Source: Erythrobacter oryzae (lineage in GTDB: Bacteria > Pseudomonadota > Alphaproteobacteria > Sphingomonadales > Sphingomonadaceae). Taken from it: a DNA stretch of 64,000 nucleotides. Location: contig NZ_JASCXI010000001.1 in the NCBI RefSeq assembly GCF_030271515.1, positions 186,001 to 250,000 on the forward strand, written 5' to 3'. A program made the translations under genes and the position numbers. Positions 39,260-48,356 of the stretch are shown here, piece after piece. Each line of letters starts with the position of its first letter. Position 1 is the first letter of the stretch. Under the pieces are notes generated by a model. That model saw only the letters and a list, made by a program, of their open reading frames with translations. It ran no database searches and was not told the DNA's origin.

Positions 39260-39982
39260 TCAGCCGATGCGTTCGCGGTGCAGGCCCTCGAAGCCATCGG
39301 CCGCCAGCGCAGTGAGCCGCTCGGCCACCACCTCGGGGCCCTTCAGTTTGGAAGCGTCCTCGCCCGGATAGGCGCGCGCGCGCATCTCGGTGCGGGTCGC
39401 GCCCGGATCGATGATCGCGACGCGAAGGGGGCTGAGGCGCTCGACCTCGGCGGCATAGGTTTCGAGCAGGTTCTCGAAGGCCGCCTTGGTCGAACTGTAG
39501 GCCCCCCAATAGGGCCGCGGATTGGCCGCGACCGAGCTGGTGAGGCCGATGATCTTGCCCGCCTTCGCGCGGCGCAGCAGCGGATCGAAGCCCGCGATCA
39601 GCGCCTGGTTGGCGACCAGGTTGGTGAGCAGCGCCTGGTTGAATTGCTTGGGCTCCATCTGCGAGGCCGGGGTCAGCTCGGGGAGGTAACCGGCGGCCAG
39701 CACCATGATATCGAGCGTGTCCCAGCGCCCGGCGATGGCGCTGGCGAGGCGCGAGACGGCATCGGGCTCGGTCAGGTCGAGCGGCGCGATGGTCGAGGTG
39801 CCGCCCGCCGCATGGATCGCGTCCTCCACTTCCTCCAGCGCCTTGACCTTGCGCGCCACCAGAATGACGTGCGCGCCCGCGGCGGCCAGCGCCTTGGCGG
39901 TGGCGGCGCCGATCCCGCGGCTCGCTCCGGTGACGAGCGCGGTCTGGCCGGCGAGCGGCTTGGCATTGGTGGTGTCGGTCAT
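39260..39982 (-). CDS. short-chain dehydrogenase/reductase
   Basis: A 240-residue SDR with LVTGASRGIGAATAKALAAAGAHVILVARK, a LAAGYLPE segment in place of the usual NNAG and the catalytic YxxxK in YWGAYSSTKAAFENLL. The C-terminal LRVAIIDPGATRTEMRARAYPGEDASKLKGPEVVAERL is common in sphingomonad SDRs that follow purF. Substrate unknown. It follows purF by six bases and is probably co-transcribed. Confidence 0.9.
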   Translation of the reverse strand: MTDTTNAKPLAGQTALVTGASRGIGAATAKALAAAGAHVILVARKVKALEEVEDAIHAAGGTSTIAPLDLTEPDAVSRLASAIAGRWDTLDIMVLAAGYLPELTPASQMEPKQFNQALLTNLVANQALIAGFDPLLRRAKAGKIIGLTSSVAANPRPYWGAYSSTKAAFENLLETYAAEVERLSPLRVAIIDPGATRTEMRARAYPGEDASKLKGPEVVAERLTALAADGFEGLHRERIG

Positions 39983-39988
39983 GGGATG

Positions 39989-41476
39989 TCAGGCAGCCTT
40001 GGGGTCAGCAAAGGGGAGCTGGGCGCTCTTGGCCTCGGCGAGGGCAAGGTCGGTCAGCGAGGTCGGATATTCGCCGGTGAAGCAGGCGTCGCAGAACTGC
40101 GGGCAGGCCTTGTCGCGCCCCTGCTTGCCGACCGCGCGGTAGAGCCCGTCGATCGAGATGAAGGCGAGGCTGTCGGCCTTGATGAACTCGCGCATCGGCT
40201 CCAGCTCCATGCGCGCGGCGAGCAGCTTGGAGCGCTCGGGCGTGTCGACGCCGTAGAAGCAGGAATGCGCGGTCGGCGGGCTGGCGACGCGGAAGTGGAT
40301 TTCCTTGGCCCCGGCCTCGCGCATCATCTCGACGATCTTCAGCGACGTGGTGCCGCGCACGATCGAATCGTCGATCAGCACGATGCGCTTGCCTTCGACC
40401 AGCGCGCGGTTGGCGTTGTGCTTGCGCTTCACCGAGGAGTGGCGCTGGCCGTCGCCCGGCTGGATGAAGGTGCGCCCGACATAATGCGAGCGGATGATGC
40501 CGAGCTCGAAGGGTAGGCCAGAGGCTTGCGCAAAGCCGATCGCGGCGGGCACCCCGCTGTCGGGGACGGGGACGACGAGGTCGGCCTCGCACGGGGCTTC
40601 GAGGGCCAATTCCATGCCGATGGCCTTGCGCGCCTCATACACGCTGCGGCCGGCGAAGACCGAATCCGGCCGGCTGAAATAGACGTGCTCGAAGATGCAG
40701 GGGCGCGGGGCCGGGCTGCCGAAGGGGCGCACCGAGCGGATCTCTCCGGCGAAATCGACCAGCACCAGCTCGCCCGGCTCGATCTCGCGGATCAGCTCGG
40801 CGCCGACCACGTCGAAGGCGACGGTTTCGGAGGCGAACAGGATCGCGTCACCCATCCGGCCCATCACCAGCGGGCGGATGCCGAGCGGGTCGCGGCAGGC
40901 GATCATGCCCTCGGGCGTCATCACGATCAGCGCATAGGCGCCCTCGACCAGCCGCAGCGCATCGACCAGCCGGTCGGCGATGGTGGGATAGCGCGAGGTG
41001 GCGACGAGGTGGATGATCACCTCGGTGTCGGAGGTCGACTGGAAGATCGAGCCCTTGTTCACAAGGTCGGTCCGCAGCGCCATCGCGTTGGAGATGTTGC
41101 CGTTGTGCGCGACCGCAAAGCCGCCGCTGGCAAGGTCGGCATAGAGCGGCTGGACGTTGCGCAGGCCCGACCCGCCGGTGGTCGAATAGCGCACATGCCC
41201 CGCCGCCATGTGGCCGGGGAGCGCGGCGATCGCGTCAGAAGAGGAGAAATTCTCGGCGACATGGCCGAGGCCGCGGCGGGCATAGAATTCGCTGCCGTCG
41301 AAGCTGACGATCCCGGCGGCTTCCTGCCCGCGATGCTGGAGCGCGTGAAGGCCCAGCGCGGTCGTCGCGGTCGCATCGCTGGCGCGGATCACGCCGAAGA
41401 TGCCGCATTCCTCGCGCAGCTTGTCGCCATCGGCATCGAGGAAGGGATGGGTTACATTCAGGAGGCTCATCGGCAT
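39989..41476 (-). CDS. purF: amidophosphoribosyltransferase PurF
   Basis: A 495-residue enzyme of the first step in purine synthesis (PRPP plus glutamine to phosphoribosylamine). The glutaminase nucleophile is Cys24 in LREECGIFGV, after a short propeptide that is normally removed. PRPP is bound by IVLIDDSIVRGTTS. The start at 41476 gives MPMSLLNVTHPF; the frame is open further upstream but those residues are not family-like. It probably shares its transcript with the SDR gene. Confidence 0.95.
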   Translation of the reverse strand: MPMSLLNVTHPFLDADGDKLREECGIFGVIRASDATATTALGLHALQHRGQEAAGIVSFDGSEFYARRGLGHVAENFSSSDAIAALPGHMAAGHVRYSTTGGSGLRNVQPLYADLASGGFAVAHNGNISNAMALRTDLVNKGSIFQSTSDTEVIIHLVATSRYPTIADRLVDALRLVEGAYALIVMTPEGMIACRDPLGIRPLVMGRMGDAILFASETVAFDVVGAELIREIEPGELVLVDFAGEIRSVRPFGSPAPRPCIFEHVYFSRPDSVFAGRSVYEARKAIGMELALEAPCEADLVVPVPDSGVPAAIGFAQASGLPFELGIIRSHYVGRTFIQPGDGQRHSSVKRKHNANRALVEGKRIVLIDDSIVRGTTSLKIVEMMREAGAKEIHFRVASPPTAHSCFYGVDTPERSKLLAARMELEPMREFIKADSLAFISIDGLYRAVGKQGRDKACPQFCDACFTGEYPTSLTDLALAEAKSAQLPFADPKAA

Positions 41477-41580
41477 CACCAGACCTGTTCGCGTGCACAC
41501 CCGGGTTGGCGCAACGCCCCAATGGCGATGTGACGGATCAATTACAAGGCCGACCAGCCTCCGCCTGCCGCCTTTTTGGC

Positions 41581-41603
41581 GACAGGTGTGTGACACGCCT
41601 GTC
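41581..41603. other. dyad in the purF-lolCE divergent region
   Basis: GACAGGTGTG-TGA-CACGCCTGTC, a 10-base stem with one G-T pair. It lies between the divergent purF (start 41476) and lolCE (start 41707) genes. No T-run follows, so it is more likely an operator than a terminator; its binding protein is unknown. Confidence 0.35.
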
Positions 41604-41706
41604 CTCAAGTAGCGAAGCGGTAGGACAACAAGGACTCAGCATTGCAGGGTCGTGCCTGCCGCACTACAGGCAGCGTTCAGCCAACAACGGGCACCTCTCA
41701 CCTCCC

Positions 41707-42960
41707 ATGCTCTCCCCCTTCGAATGGATGATCGCCAAGCGCTACCTCTGGCCCGGCCGGGGGGAGGCGTTCATTGCGCTCGTCGCGGCGATCTCGGTCG
41801 GCGTGGTCTCGCTCTCGGTCGCGCTGCTGGTGGTCGTCATGAGCGTCATGAACGGTTTCCGCAGCGAGCTGCTCGACAAGATCACCGGACTGAACGGCCA
41901 TGCGGTGGTGCAGTCGGTGGGCGGGCGGATCGAGGACTGGCAGAGCGTGCTGGCGACGCTCGAGAGCACCCCGGGCGTGGTCGGCGCAACCCCGATGATC
42001 GAAAAGCCGCTGCTCGTCAGCTTCAACGGCAATGTCGACGGCATCCTGCTGCGCGGTCAGGCCGACAAGGAGCTCGCCGGCTACCGCGACAAGGTGCTGC
42101 TGGGCGACATCGCGACGCTCTCGCAGCCGCCCGAGCCCGAGGGCTTCGCGCGCGTCGCGGTCGGCAGCCGGCTGGCGCAGAACCTCGGCATGCGGGTGGG
42201 CGACGTCATCACCATCATCAACCCCGCGGGCCGTTCGACCCCCTTCGGCACGACGCCGCGCCAGGTGCCCTACGAGGTCGGCGCAATCTTCGAGGTCGGG
42301 ATTTCGACCTTCGACGAGAAGTTCATCATGATGCCCATCGCCGAGGCGCAGAACCTGCTCTTGATGGGCGATTCGGTGGCCCAGATCGAGGTGAGGGTCG
42401 ACAATCCCGACAAGGTCGGCACGATCCTCGCCCCCGCACGCGAGAAGCTGTCGGGCCGGATCGTGATCGCGGACTGGAAGTCGATGAACTCGGCGCTGTT
42501 CGAGGCCCTGCAGGTCGAGCGCGTGGCGATGTTCTTCGCGCTGTCCTTCATGGTCGTGGTCGCCTCGTTCAACATCCTCTCGAGCCTCGTGATGCTGGTG
42601 CGCGCCAAGACCCGCGACATCGCGATCATGCGCACGATGGGCGCGACGCGGCGGAGCCTGCTCAAGATCTTCGTCACCACCGGCACCACCATCGGGGTGA
42701 TCGGGACGGGGACGGGGCTGCTGCTGGGTTCGGTCATCCTGTTCTTCCGCGAGCCGATCGTGGCGGGAATCGCCTTCGTCACCGGCCAGCAGATCTGGGA
42801 CCCGGAGGTGCGCTTCCTCTCGACGCTCCCGTCGCGGACCGATCCGTGGGAGGTCTTCGGGATCGTGGTGCTGGCGCTCGGGATGAGCTTCCTTGCGACG
42901 CTCTATCCGGCGCTGAAGGCGGCCAACACCGATCCGGTGCAGGTGCTGCGCTATGAGTGA
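41707..42960 (+). CDS. lipoprotein-releasing ABC transporter permease (LolC/LolE family)
   Basis: A 417-residue FtsX-type permease with one N-terminal and three C-terminal transmembrane helices and a large periplasmic domain. The start [23 protein letters not shown] and the end [17 protein letters not shown] are diagnostic. With the ATPase LolD it extracts mature lipoproteins from the inner membrane for transfer to LolA. Only one permease gene is seen, so the complex may be a homodimer of a hybrid LolC/E protein. It overlaps lolD by 8 bases. Confidence 0.93.
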   Translation: MLSPFEWMIAKRYLWPGRGEAFIALVAAISVGVVSLSVALLVVVMSVMNGFRSELLDKITGLNGHAVVQSVGGRIEDWQSVLATLESTPGVVGATPMIEKPLLVSFNGNVDGILLRGQADKELAGYRDKVLLGDIATLSQPPEPEGFARVAVGSRLAQNLGMRVGDVITIINPAGRSTPFGTTPRQVPYEVGAIFEVGISTFDEKFIMMPIAEAQNLLLMGDSVAQIEVRVDNPDKVGTILAPAREKLSGRIVIADWKSMNSALFEALQVERVAMFFALSFMVVVASFNILSSLVMLVRAKTRDIAIMRTMGATRRSLLKIFVTTGTTIGVIGTGTGLLLGSVILFFREPIVAGIAFVTGQQIWDPEVRFLSTLPSRTDPWEVFGIVVLALGMSFLATLYPALKAANTDPVQVLRYE

Positions 42961-43633
42961 TGCCGCCCCCATCGTCGCCCTTACGGGTCTCAAGCGCGCC
43001 TTCGAGCAGGGGGGGGAGCGGATCGAGGTGCTGCGCGGGGTCGACCTCGCGATTCAGCCCGGCGAGATCGTCGCGCTGCTCGGCCCCTCGGGCTCGGGCA
43101 AGTCGACGCTGCTGCAAGCCGTGGGCCTGCTGGAAGGCGGGTTCGAGGGCGGGATCAGCATCGCGGGCACGGCCGCCGAGGCGCTCGCGGGCGACGCGCG
43201 CACGAAGCTCAGGCGGGAGCATCTGGGCTTCGTCTACCAGTTCCACCACCTCCTGCCCGATTTCGACGCGCGCGAGAATGTGGTGATGCCGCAGATGATC
43301 CTCGGCACCCCCCGCGCCGAGGCCGAGGCGCGGGCCGAGAGCCTGCTGACCAGCCTCGGGCTCGGCCACCGCCTGACCCACCGCCCGAGCCAGCTGTCGG
43401 GCGGCGAGCAGCAGCGCGTCGCCGTCGCCCGCGCGCTCGCCAACCGGCCGACGCTGGTGCTGGCGGACGAGCCGACCGGCAATCTCGACGAGCACACCGC
43501 CGACACCGTGCTCGCCCAGTTCCTCGCGCTGGTGCGGGGCGAGGGCAGCGCAGCGCTGGTCGCCACCCACAACGAGCGGCTGGCGGCGAAGATGGACCGG
43601 GTGGTGCGGCTGAAGGAAGGCGTGCTGATCTGA
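42953..43633 (+). CDS. lolD: lipoprotein-releasing ABC transporter ATPase LolD
   Basis: A 226-residue ABC ATPase. Walker A is GPSGSGKST, the signature [15 protein letters not shown], Walker [18 protein letters not shown] and the H-loop VATHNERLA. The Q-loop reads [12 protein letters not shown], typical of LolD/MacB. Powers lipoprotein release with the upstream permease. Confidence 0.95.
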   Translation: MSDAAPIVALTGLKRAFEQGGERIEVLRGVDLAIQPGEIVALLGPSGSGKSTLLQAVGLLEGGFEGGISIAGTAAEALAGDARTKLRREHLGFVYQFHHLLPDFDARENVVMPQMILGTPRAEAEARAESLLTSLGLGHRLTHRPSQLSGGEQQRVAVARALANRPTLVLADEPTGNLDEHTADTVLAQFLALVRGEGSAALVATHNERLAAKMDRVVRLKEGVLI

Positions 43634-43728
43634 CAGGCGCGCCCTTGCATTCCCGCTTTGGGCCGGTGGGCAGTTGATCTGTCGCCGCGCTCGTGCGAAC
43701 CAGCGTGGGGACGGCGAAGGGGGACCAC

Positions 43729-43962
43729 ATGGCCGAACTTGACTGGAATGCCGAAGCGACGCTCCACGAGCGCGACGACGAGGGTTCGGAGCTACAATAC
43801 AATTTCACCGAGCTGAAGACCGGCCCCTTGCGTGACATCGTCGCAGCAGTCGCCGCAATGGACAGCGCGCAGCGCGCCCGGCTGGTGGTCGCGGTTTCGG
43901 GCGGGCAGTCGCTCGGGGTGAGCGAAGTCCTTACACTCGCACAAGAGAAGGGCCTTGCATGA
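43729..43962 (+). CDS. small hypothetical protein
   Basis: A 77-residue soluble protein beginning MAELDWNAEATLHERDDEGSELQYNFTELK, with no recognised family and no membrane segment. GGGGA lies upstream of ATG 43729, preferred over the in-frame GTG at 43693. It overlaps glutathione peroxidase by four bases, so the two are translationally coupled. Confidence 0.68.
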   Translation: MAELDWNAEATLHERDDEGSELQYNFTELKTGPLRDIVAAVAAMDSAQRARLVVAVSGGQSLGVSEVLTLAQEKGLA

Positions 43963-44438
43963 CGACGATTGCCGATTTCACCGTCACCACCAACCGCGGG
44001 GCCGAGCTGGCGCTGAAGGAGAAGCTTGGGACCGTGCTGCTGGTGGTCAACACCGCGAGCAAATGCGGCTTCACCTACCAGTATGACGGGCTCGAAAAGC
44101 TCTACCAGACCTACAAGGACCGCGGCTTCGAGGTGCTGGGTTTCCCCTGCAACCAGTTCGGCGCGCAGGAGCCCGGCAATGCCGACGAGATCGAGCAGTT
44201 CTGCAAGATCAATTTCGGCGTCACCTTCCCGCTGATGGCCAAGATCGACGTCAACGGCGCGGATGCCTCGCCGCTGTTCGACTGGATGAAGTCGGAGAAG
44301 AAGGGCCTCATGGGCACCACCGCGATCAAGTGGAATTTCACGAAGTTCCTGATCGGCCGCGATGGCAAGGTGGTGAAGCGCTATGCGCCCACCGACAAGC
44401 CCGAGGCGATCGCCAAGGACATCGAGGCGCTGCTGTAA
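43959..44438 (+). CDS. glutathione peroxidase
   Basis: A 159-residue thioredoxin-fold peroxidase. The peroxidatic residue is Cys36 in NTASKCGFTYQY (a TGC codon, so not selenocysteine). FPCNQFGAQEPG and WNFTKFLIG hold the Gln and Trp of the catalytic tetrad. Such bacterial enzymes often use thioredoxin to reduce hydroperoxides. Coupled to the small hypothetical gene upstream. Confidence 0.94.
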   Translation: MTTIADFTVTTNRGAELALKEKLGTVLLVVNTASKCGFTYQYDGLEKLYQTYKDRGFEVLGFPCNQFGAQEPGNADEIEQFCKINFGVTFPLMAKIDVNGADASPLFDWMKSEKKGLMGTTAIKWNFTKFLIGRDGKVVKRYAPTDKPEAIAKDIEALL

Positions 44439-44448
44439 TCGCCCGAGC

Positions 44449-44709
44449 ATGAACGGCGATGGCTTCCCCCTTGCGCTGCGCGCGCCGCTTTGGGCGCCGG
44501 TCGTCGTCGCGATTGCGGCGGGGCTGCTTTTGCTCACAAGAGCGATCGACGGAGGGACGGCGGTCCGGCTGTGCAGCGTCAGCTGGCTGGCATGGTGGGT
44601 CGCCGCAATCATCATCCTGATCCGAAAGGGCTTTTCGACCTCGCCGCATACGAAGCACGTGGCGCTGACGCTGCTGGTCGGCGGCGCTTTCACCTATGGC
44701 GTGATCTAG
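44449..44709 (+). CDS. small hypothetical membrane protein
   Basis: An 86-residue protein with two to three transmembrane segments (WAPVVVAIAAGLLLLT, VSWLAWWVAAIIILIRK, LTLLVGGAFTYGV). Starts 10 bases after the glutathione peroxidase stop and is probably on the same transcript. No family recognised. Confidence 0.65.
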   Translation: MNGDGFPLALRAPLWAPVVVAIAAGLLLLTRAIDGGTAVRLCSVSWLAWWVAAIIILIRKGFSTSPHTKHVALTLLVGGAFTYGVI

Positions 44710-44797
44710 ATCGCCGCCTGACGCTGCCGCGGGGATCTGTGGAGAATTTGCCGCCGTGCCACGTTGCGAAATCCGCCGCATATTCTAGCTTGGGATC

Positions 44798-47700
44798 ATG
44801 CCTTTCGCCCCCTTCGTCCCCTTGCGTTTGCTCTCGTCCTATTCGATGCTCGAGGGGGCGATCGACCCGAAGGACATCGCCAAGCTGGCGAAAGAGCTGG
44901 GCTTTCCGGCGATCGCGATCTGTGATCGCAACGGCCTCTACGGGATCATGGCCTTCGCCGCCGCGTGTAAGGGCGAAGGCGTGCAGCCGATCATCGGCAC
45001 GCTGCTGGGCGTCGCACGGGGCGATGACAGGGGGACGGTCGATTACCTGCCGCTCTTTGCGCAAGGTGATACGGGCTACGACAACCTGTGCCATCTCGTC
45101 TCGGCCGCGCACCTCGATCGCCCGTTGGAGCGCGATCCGCACGTCACGCTGGCCGATCTCGAGGGCCGAACCGATGGCCTGATCGCGCTGACGGGTGCGG
45201 GCGAGGGGGGGCTCACGCGGCTGCTTGCCGAGGGGCAGCAGGATGCGGGTTTGCGGCTGATCGAGAAGCTGGAAGCGCTGTTCCCCGGCCGGCTCTACAT
45301 CGAACTCGCCCGCGCGGGCGATCCCGTCTGCGAGCGCGCCGAGGATGCGTTGGTCGACTTGGCCTACGCCCGCGATCTCCCTCTGGTCGCCACCAACCCT
45401 GCCAACTTCGCCGAGCCCCATATGCACAAGGCGCATGACGCCATGCTGTGCATCGCAAATTCGACCCAGATCGATGCCGACGAGCGCCCGCGCTCCAACC
45501 CGCAGGCCTTCGTCAAGCACGCCAGCATGATGGAGGAGGCCTTCGCCGACCTCCCCGAGGCCACCGCCAACACCCTCGTCATCGCCCAGCGCTGCGCCTT
45601 CGCGCCGCCCTATCGCAAGCCGATCCTGCCGAGCCTTGCGGGCGATCTGGCGGGCGAGGCGAAGATGCTGGCGGAGGACTCGCGCAAGGGTCTGGAGGCG
45701 CGCCTCGCCGCCTACCCCGATCTCACCGACGAGGAGCGCAAGGTCTACGCCGACCGGCTCGAATTCGAGATCGACGTGATCGTGAAGATGGGCTTCCCCG
45801 GCTACTTCCTGATCGTTGCCGACTTTATCAAGTGGGCCAAGGAACAGGGCATTCCGGTGGGGCCGGGGCGCGGCTCGGGGGCGGGCTCGGCGGTGGCCTG
45901 GGCGCTGACCATCACCGATCTCGATCCGATCAAGCTGGGCCTGCTGTTCGAGCGCTTCCTCAACCCCGAACGCGTGTCGATGCCCGACTTCGATATCGAC
46001 TTCTGCGAAACGCGGCGCGGCGAGGTGATCCGATACGTCCAGCAAAAATACGGCAGCGACCACGTCGCGCAGATCATCACCTTCGGCAAGTTGAAGGCCC
46101 GCGCGGTGCTGCGCGATTGCGGGCGCATCCTGCAGATGAGCTACGGGCAGGTCGACCGCCTGTGCAAGATGGTGCCCAACCATCCGACCGACCCCTGGAC
46201 GCTGCCGCGCTCCTTGAACGGCGCGGCGGACTTCAAGCGCGAATACGACAACGACAAGGAGGTGAAGCGCCTCGTCGATCTTGCGATGCAGCTCGAAGGC
46301 CTCCCGCGCAATTCCTCGACCCACGCGGCGGGCGTGGTGATCGGCGACCGGCCGCTGGCGCAGCTGGTGCCGCTCTACCGCGATCCGCGCTCGGACATGC
46401 CGGTGACGCAGTTCGACATGAAATATGTCGAAAGCTCGGGGCTGGTGAAGTTCGACTTCCTCGGGCTGAAGACGCTTTCCGTGCTGCGGAAGGCGGTCGA
46501 CCTCTTGGAAAAGCGCGGGATCGCCATCGACCTCGGCGCGCTGCCGCTCGACGACGCGCAGGTCTACCACCTCATGCAGGCGGGCAACACCGTGGGGGTG
46601 TTCCAGCTGGAATCCGAAGGCATGCGCCGCACGCTCAAGGCGGTGAAGCCCACCAACTTCGGCGACATCATCGCGCTCGTTTCGCTCTATCGCCCCGGCC
46701 CGATGGACAACATCCCGCTGTTCGGCCAGCGCAAGGCGGGGGTGGTAGCCATCGAATACCCGCACCCCAAACTGGAAGGCATCCTCGCCGAGACCTACGG
46801 GATCTTCGTCTACCAGGAACAGGTGATGCAGGCCGCGCAGGTGCTCGCCGGCTACTCGCTCGGCGACGCGGACCTGCTGCGCCGCGCGATGGGCAAGAAG
46901 GTGCAGGCCGAGATGGACGCCCAGCGCGGGCGCTTTGTCGAAGGGTGCAAGGCCAACTCCGACATCGAACCCAAGCGCGCCAACGAGCTGTTCGACTTGA
47001 TCGACAAGTTCGCAGGCTATGGCTTCAACAAGTCGCACGCCGCCGCCTATGCGCTGCTCGCCTACCAGACCGCATGGATGAAGGCGCACTACCCGGAGGA
47101 ATTCTACGCCGCCTCGATGTGCTTCGATATGCACCAGTCGGAGAAGCTGAACGTCTTCGTCGACGATGCGCGCCGCTATCCCAACGGGCAGGGCGGGGTC
47201 GAGGTGCTGCCGCCCTGCATCAACGCCTCGGAGGCCGAATTTACTGTCGAGCAGACCGATACGGGCTATGCTGTGCGCTATGCCCTCGCAGGGATCCGCA
47301 ATGTCGGCGAGAAGGCGATGGAGGCGATTGTCGCCGAGCGGCAGGCGAACGGGCCCTTCGCCAGCCTCAAGGACCTGTTCGAGCGGGTGCCGCAGGGCAC
47401 GATGAACCGCCGCCAATTGGAAGGTCTGATCTGCGCGGGTGCCTTCGACGGCTTGGAGCCCGACCGCGGGCTGCTCTTCGCCAATGCCGAGCACCTGATG
47501 GCGGTCGCCGATGCCGCGATCCGCGAACGCAGCAGCGGGCAGGCCGGGCTGTTCGGCGGCGATGCCGGCCCGGCGGAAGAACTGCGCCTGCAACCCTGCG
47601 CACCGTGGAGCCGCCCTGAGAAGATGGCCAAGGAGCGCGAGAATTTCGGCTTTTACTTCTCGGCGCACCCCGTGGCGCAATATCGCGAGGCCGCCAGCGC

Positions 47701-48298
47701 CAATGGCGCGCGCACCTATCAGAGCCTGATGGAAGCCGGCGCGCCGCCGGGCGGGCGCGGGACGGCGGTGATGGCGGCGCTGGTCGAAGGCATCACCAAG
47801 GCGCGCACCCGCAAGGGCGGCACCTTTGTGCGCGCGGACTTCTCGGACTCGTCGGGCCAGTTCTCGGCGGCCTGTTTCGAGGAAGCTCTGGTGCCCGATT
47901 TCGAGCGCTGGGCGGCGGCGGGCGAGTGCCTGCTGCTGACGGTCGAACTCGATTCGCCCAACCCCGATGAGCCGCCCCGCCTCACCGTGCGCGGCGCGCG
48001 GCCGCTCGCCGCGGTGAGCGGGACGACCGCGATGGAACTCTCCGCCGAGATCACGAGTCTCGATGCCCTTCTTGAGCTAAAGATCGAGCTCGACCTTGCG
48101 CGCGGCGACCGGCCGATCGGCGCGGGCGAGGTGGTGGTGAACCTGATGCTGGCCGATGGCGGGCAGGCGCGGATGTGCCTCGGGCGCAACTTCGTGCTGA
48201 CGGGCGAGCTGGCCGAGCGGCTTGCGAGCGTCGCGGGGATCGCCAAGGTCAGCCTTGCGCCCTTGAAGAAGCGCGGCAATCTCAGGCTGGTGGCATAG
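44798..48298 (+). CDS. dnaE: DNA polymerase III alpha subunit DnaE
   Basis: A 1166-residue class DnaE1 replicative polymerase. The N-terminal PHP domain starts FVPLRLLSSYSMLEGAIDPKDIAKLAKELGFPAIAI. Two catalytic aspartates are D397 and D399 in MPDFDIDF; GPGRGSGAGSAVAWALTITDLDP and AGVVIGDRPL are typical palm/finger segments. An OB fold with TFVRADFSDSSG lies near residue 1010, followed by the C-terminal beta-clamp/tau-interacting region. Full-length, single-copy in this window. Preceded by an 88-base gap with a -10-like TATTCT. Confidence 0.96.
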   Translation: MPFAPFVPLRLLSSYSMLEGAIDPKDIAKLAKELGFPAIAICDRNGLYGIMAFAAACKGEGVQPIIGTLLGVARGDDRGTVDYLPLFAQGDTGYDNLCHLVSAAHLDRPLERDPHVTLADLEGRTDGLIALTGAGEGGLTRLLAEGQQDAGLRLIEKLEALFPGRLYIELARAGDPVCERAEDALVDLAYARDLPLVATNPANFAEPHMHKAHDAMLCIANSTQIDADERPRSNPQAFVKHASMMEEAFADLPEATANTLVIAQRCAFAPPYRKPILPSLAGDLAGEAKMLAEDSRKGLEARLAAYPDLTDEERKVYADRLEFEIDVIVKMGFPGYFLIVADFIKWAKEQGIPVGPGRGSGAGSAVAWALTITDLDPIKLGLLFERFLNPERVSMPDFDIDFCETRRGEVIRYVQQKYGSDHVAQIITFGKLKARAVLRDCGRILQMSYGQVDRLCKMVPNHPTDPWTLPRSLNGAADFKREYDNDKEVKRLVDLAMQLEGLPRNSSTHAAGVVIGDRPLAQLVPLYRDPRSDMPVTQFDMKYVESSGLVKFDFLGLKTLSVLRKAVDLLEKRGIAIDLGALPLDDAQVYHLMQAGNTVGVFQLESEGMRRTLKAVKPTNFGDIIALVSLYRPGPMDNIPLFGQRKAGVVAIEYPHPKLEGILAETYGIFVYQEQVMQAAQVLAGYSLGDADLLRRAMGKKVQAEMDAQRGRFVEGCKANSDIEPKRANELFDLIDKFAGYGFNKSHAAAYALLAYQTAWMKAHYPEEFYAASMCFDMHQSEKLNVFVDDARRYPNGQGGVEVLPPCINASEAEFTVEQTDTGYAVRYALAGIRNVGEKAMEAIVAERQANGPFASLKDLFERVPQGTMNRRQLEGLICAGAFDGLEPDRGLLFANAEHLMAVADAAIRERSSGQAGLFGGDAGPAEELRLQPCAPWSRPEKMAKERENFGFYFSAHPVAQYREAASANGARTYQSLMEAGAPPGGRGTAVMAALVEGITKARTRKGGTFVRADFSDSSGQFSAACFEEALVPDFERWAAAGECLLLTVELDSPNPDEPPRLTVRGARPLAAVSGTTAMELSAEITSLDALLELKIELDLARGDRPIGAGEVVVNLMLADGGQARMCLGRNFVLTGELAERLASVAGIAKVSLAPLKKRGNLRLVA

Positions 48299-48330
48299 AA
48301 AAAGGGGCCGGATCGCTCCGGCCCCTTCCT
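48299..48330 (+). terminator. terminator hairpin after dnaE
   Basis: AAGGGGCCGGA-TCGC-TCCGGCCCCTT, an 11-base perfect stem, follows the dnaE stop directly. There is a run of A before and TTCCTC after, so it may serve dnaE and, in reverse, the convergent OmpA-family gene. Confidence 0.8.
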
Positions 48331-48356
48331 CGGGTAAAGCCTGATGGCTCCTTGCC

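Noticed and set aside
44064..44069. Possible selenocysteine in glutathione peroxidase
   Set aside because: The peroxidatic codon is TGC (Cys36), with no in-frame TGA.
44764..44786. dnaE promoter from TTGCGA and TATTCT
   Set aside because: Spacer of 11 bases is too short for sigma-70.
44690..47680. 996-residue minus-strand frame over dnaE
   Set aside because: Antisense shadow of dnaE; no conserved domain.
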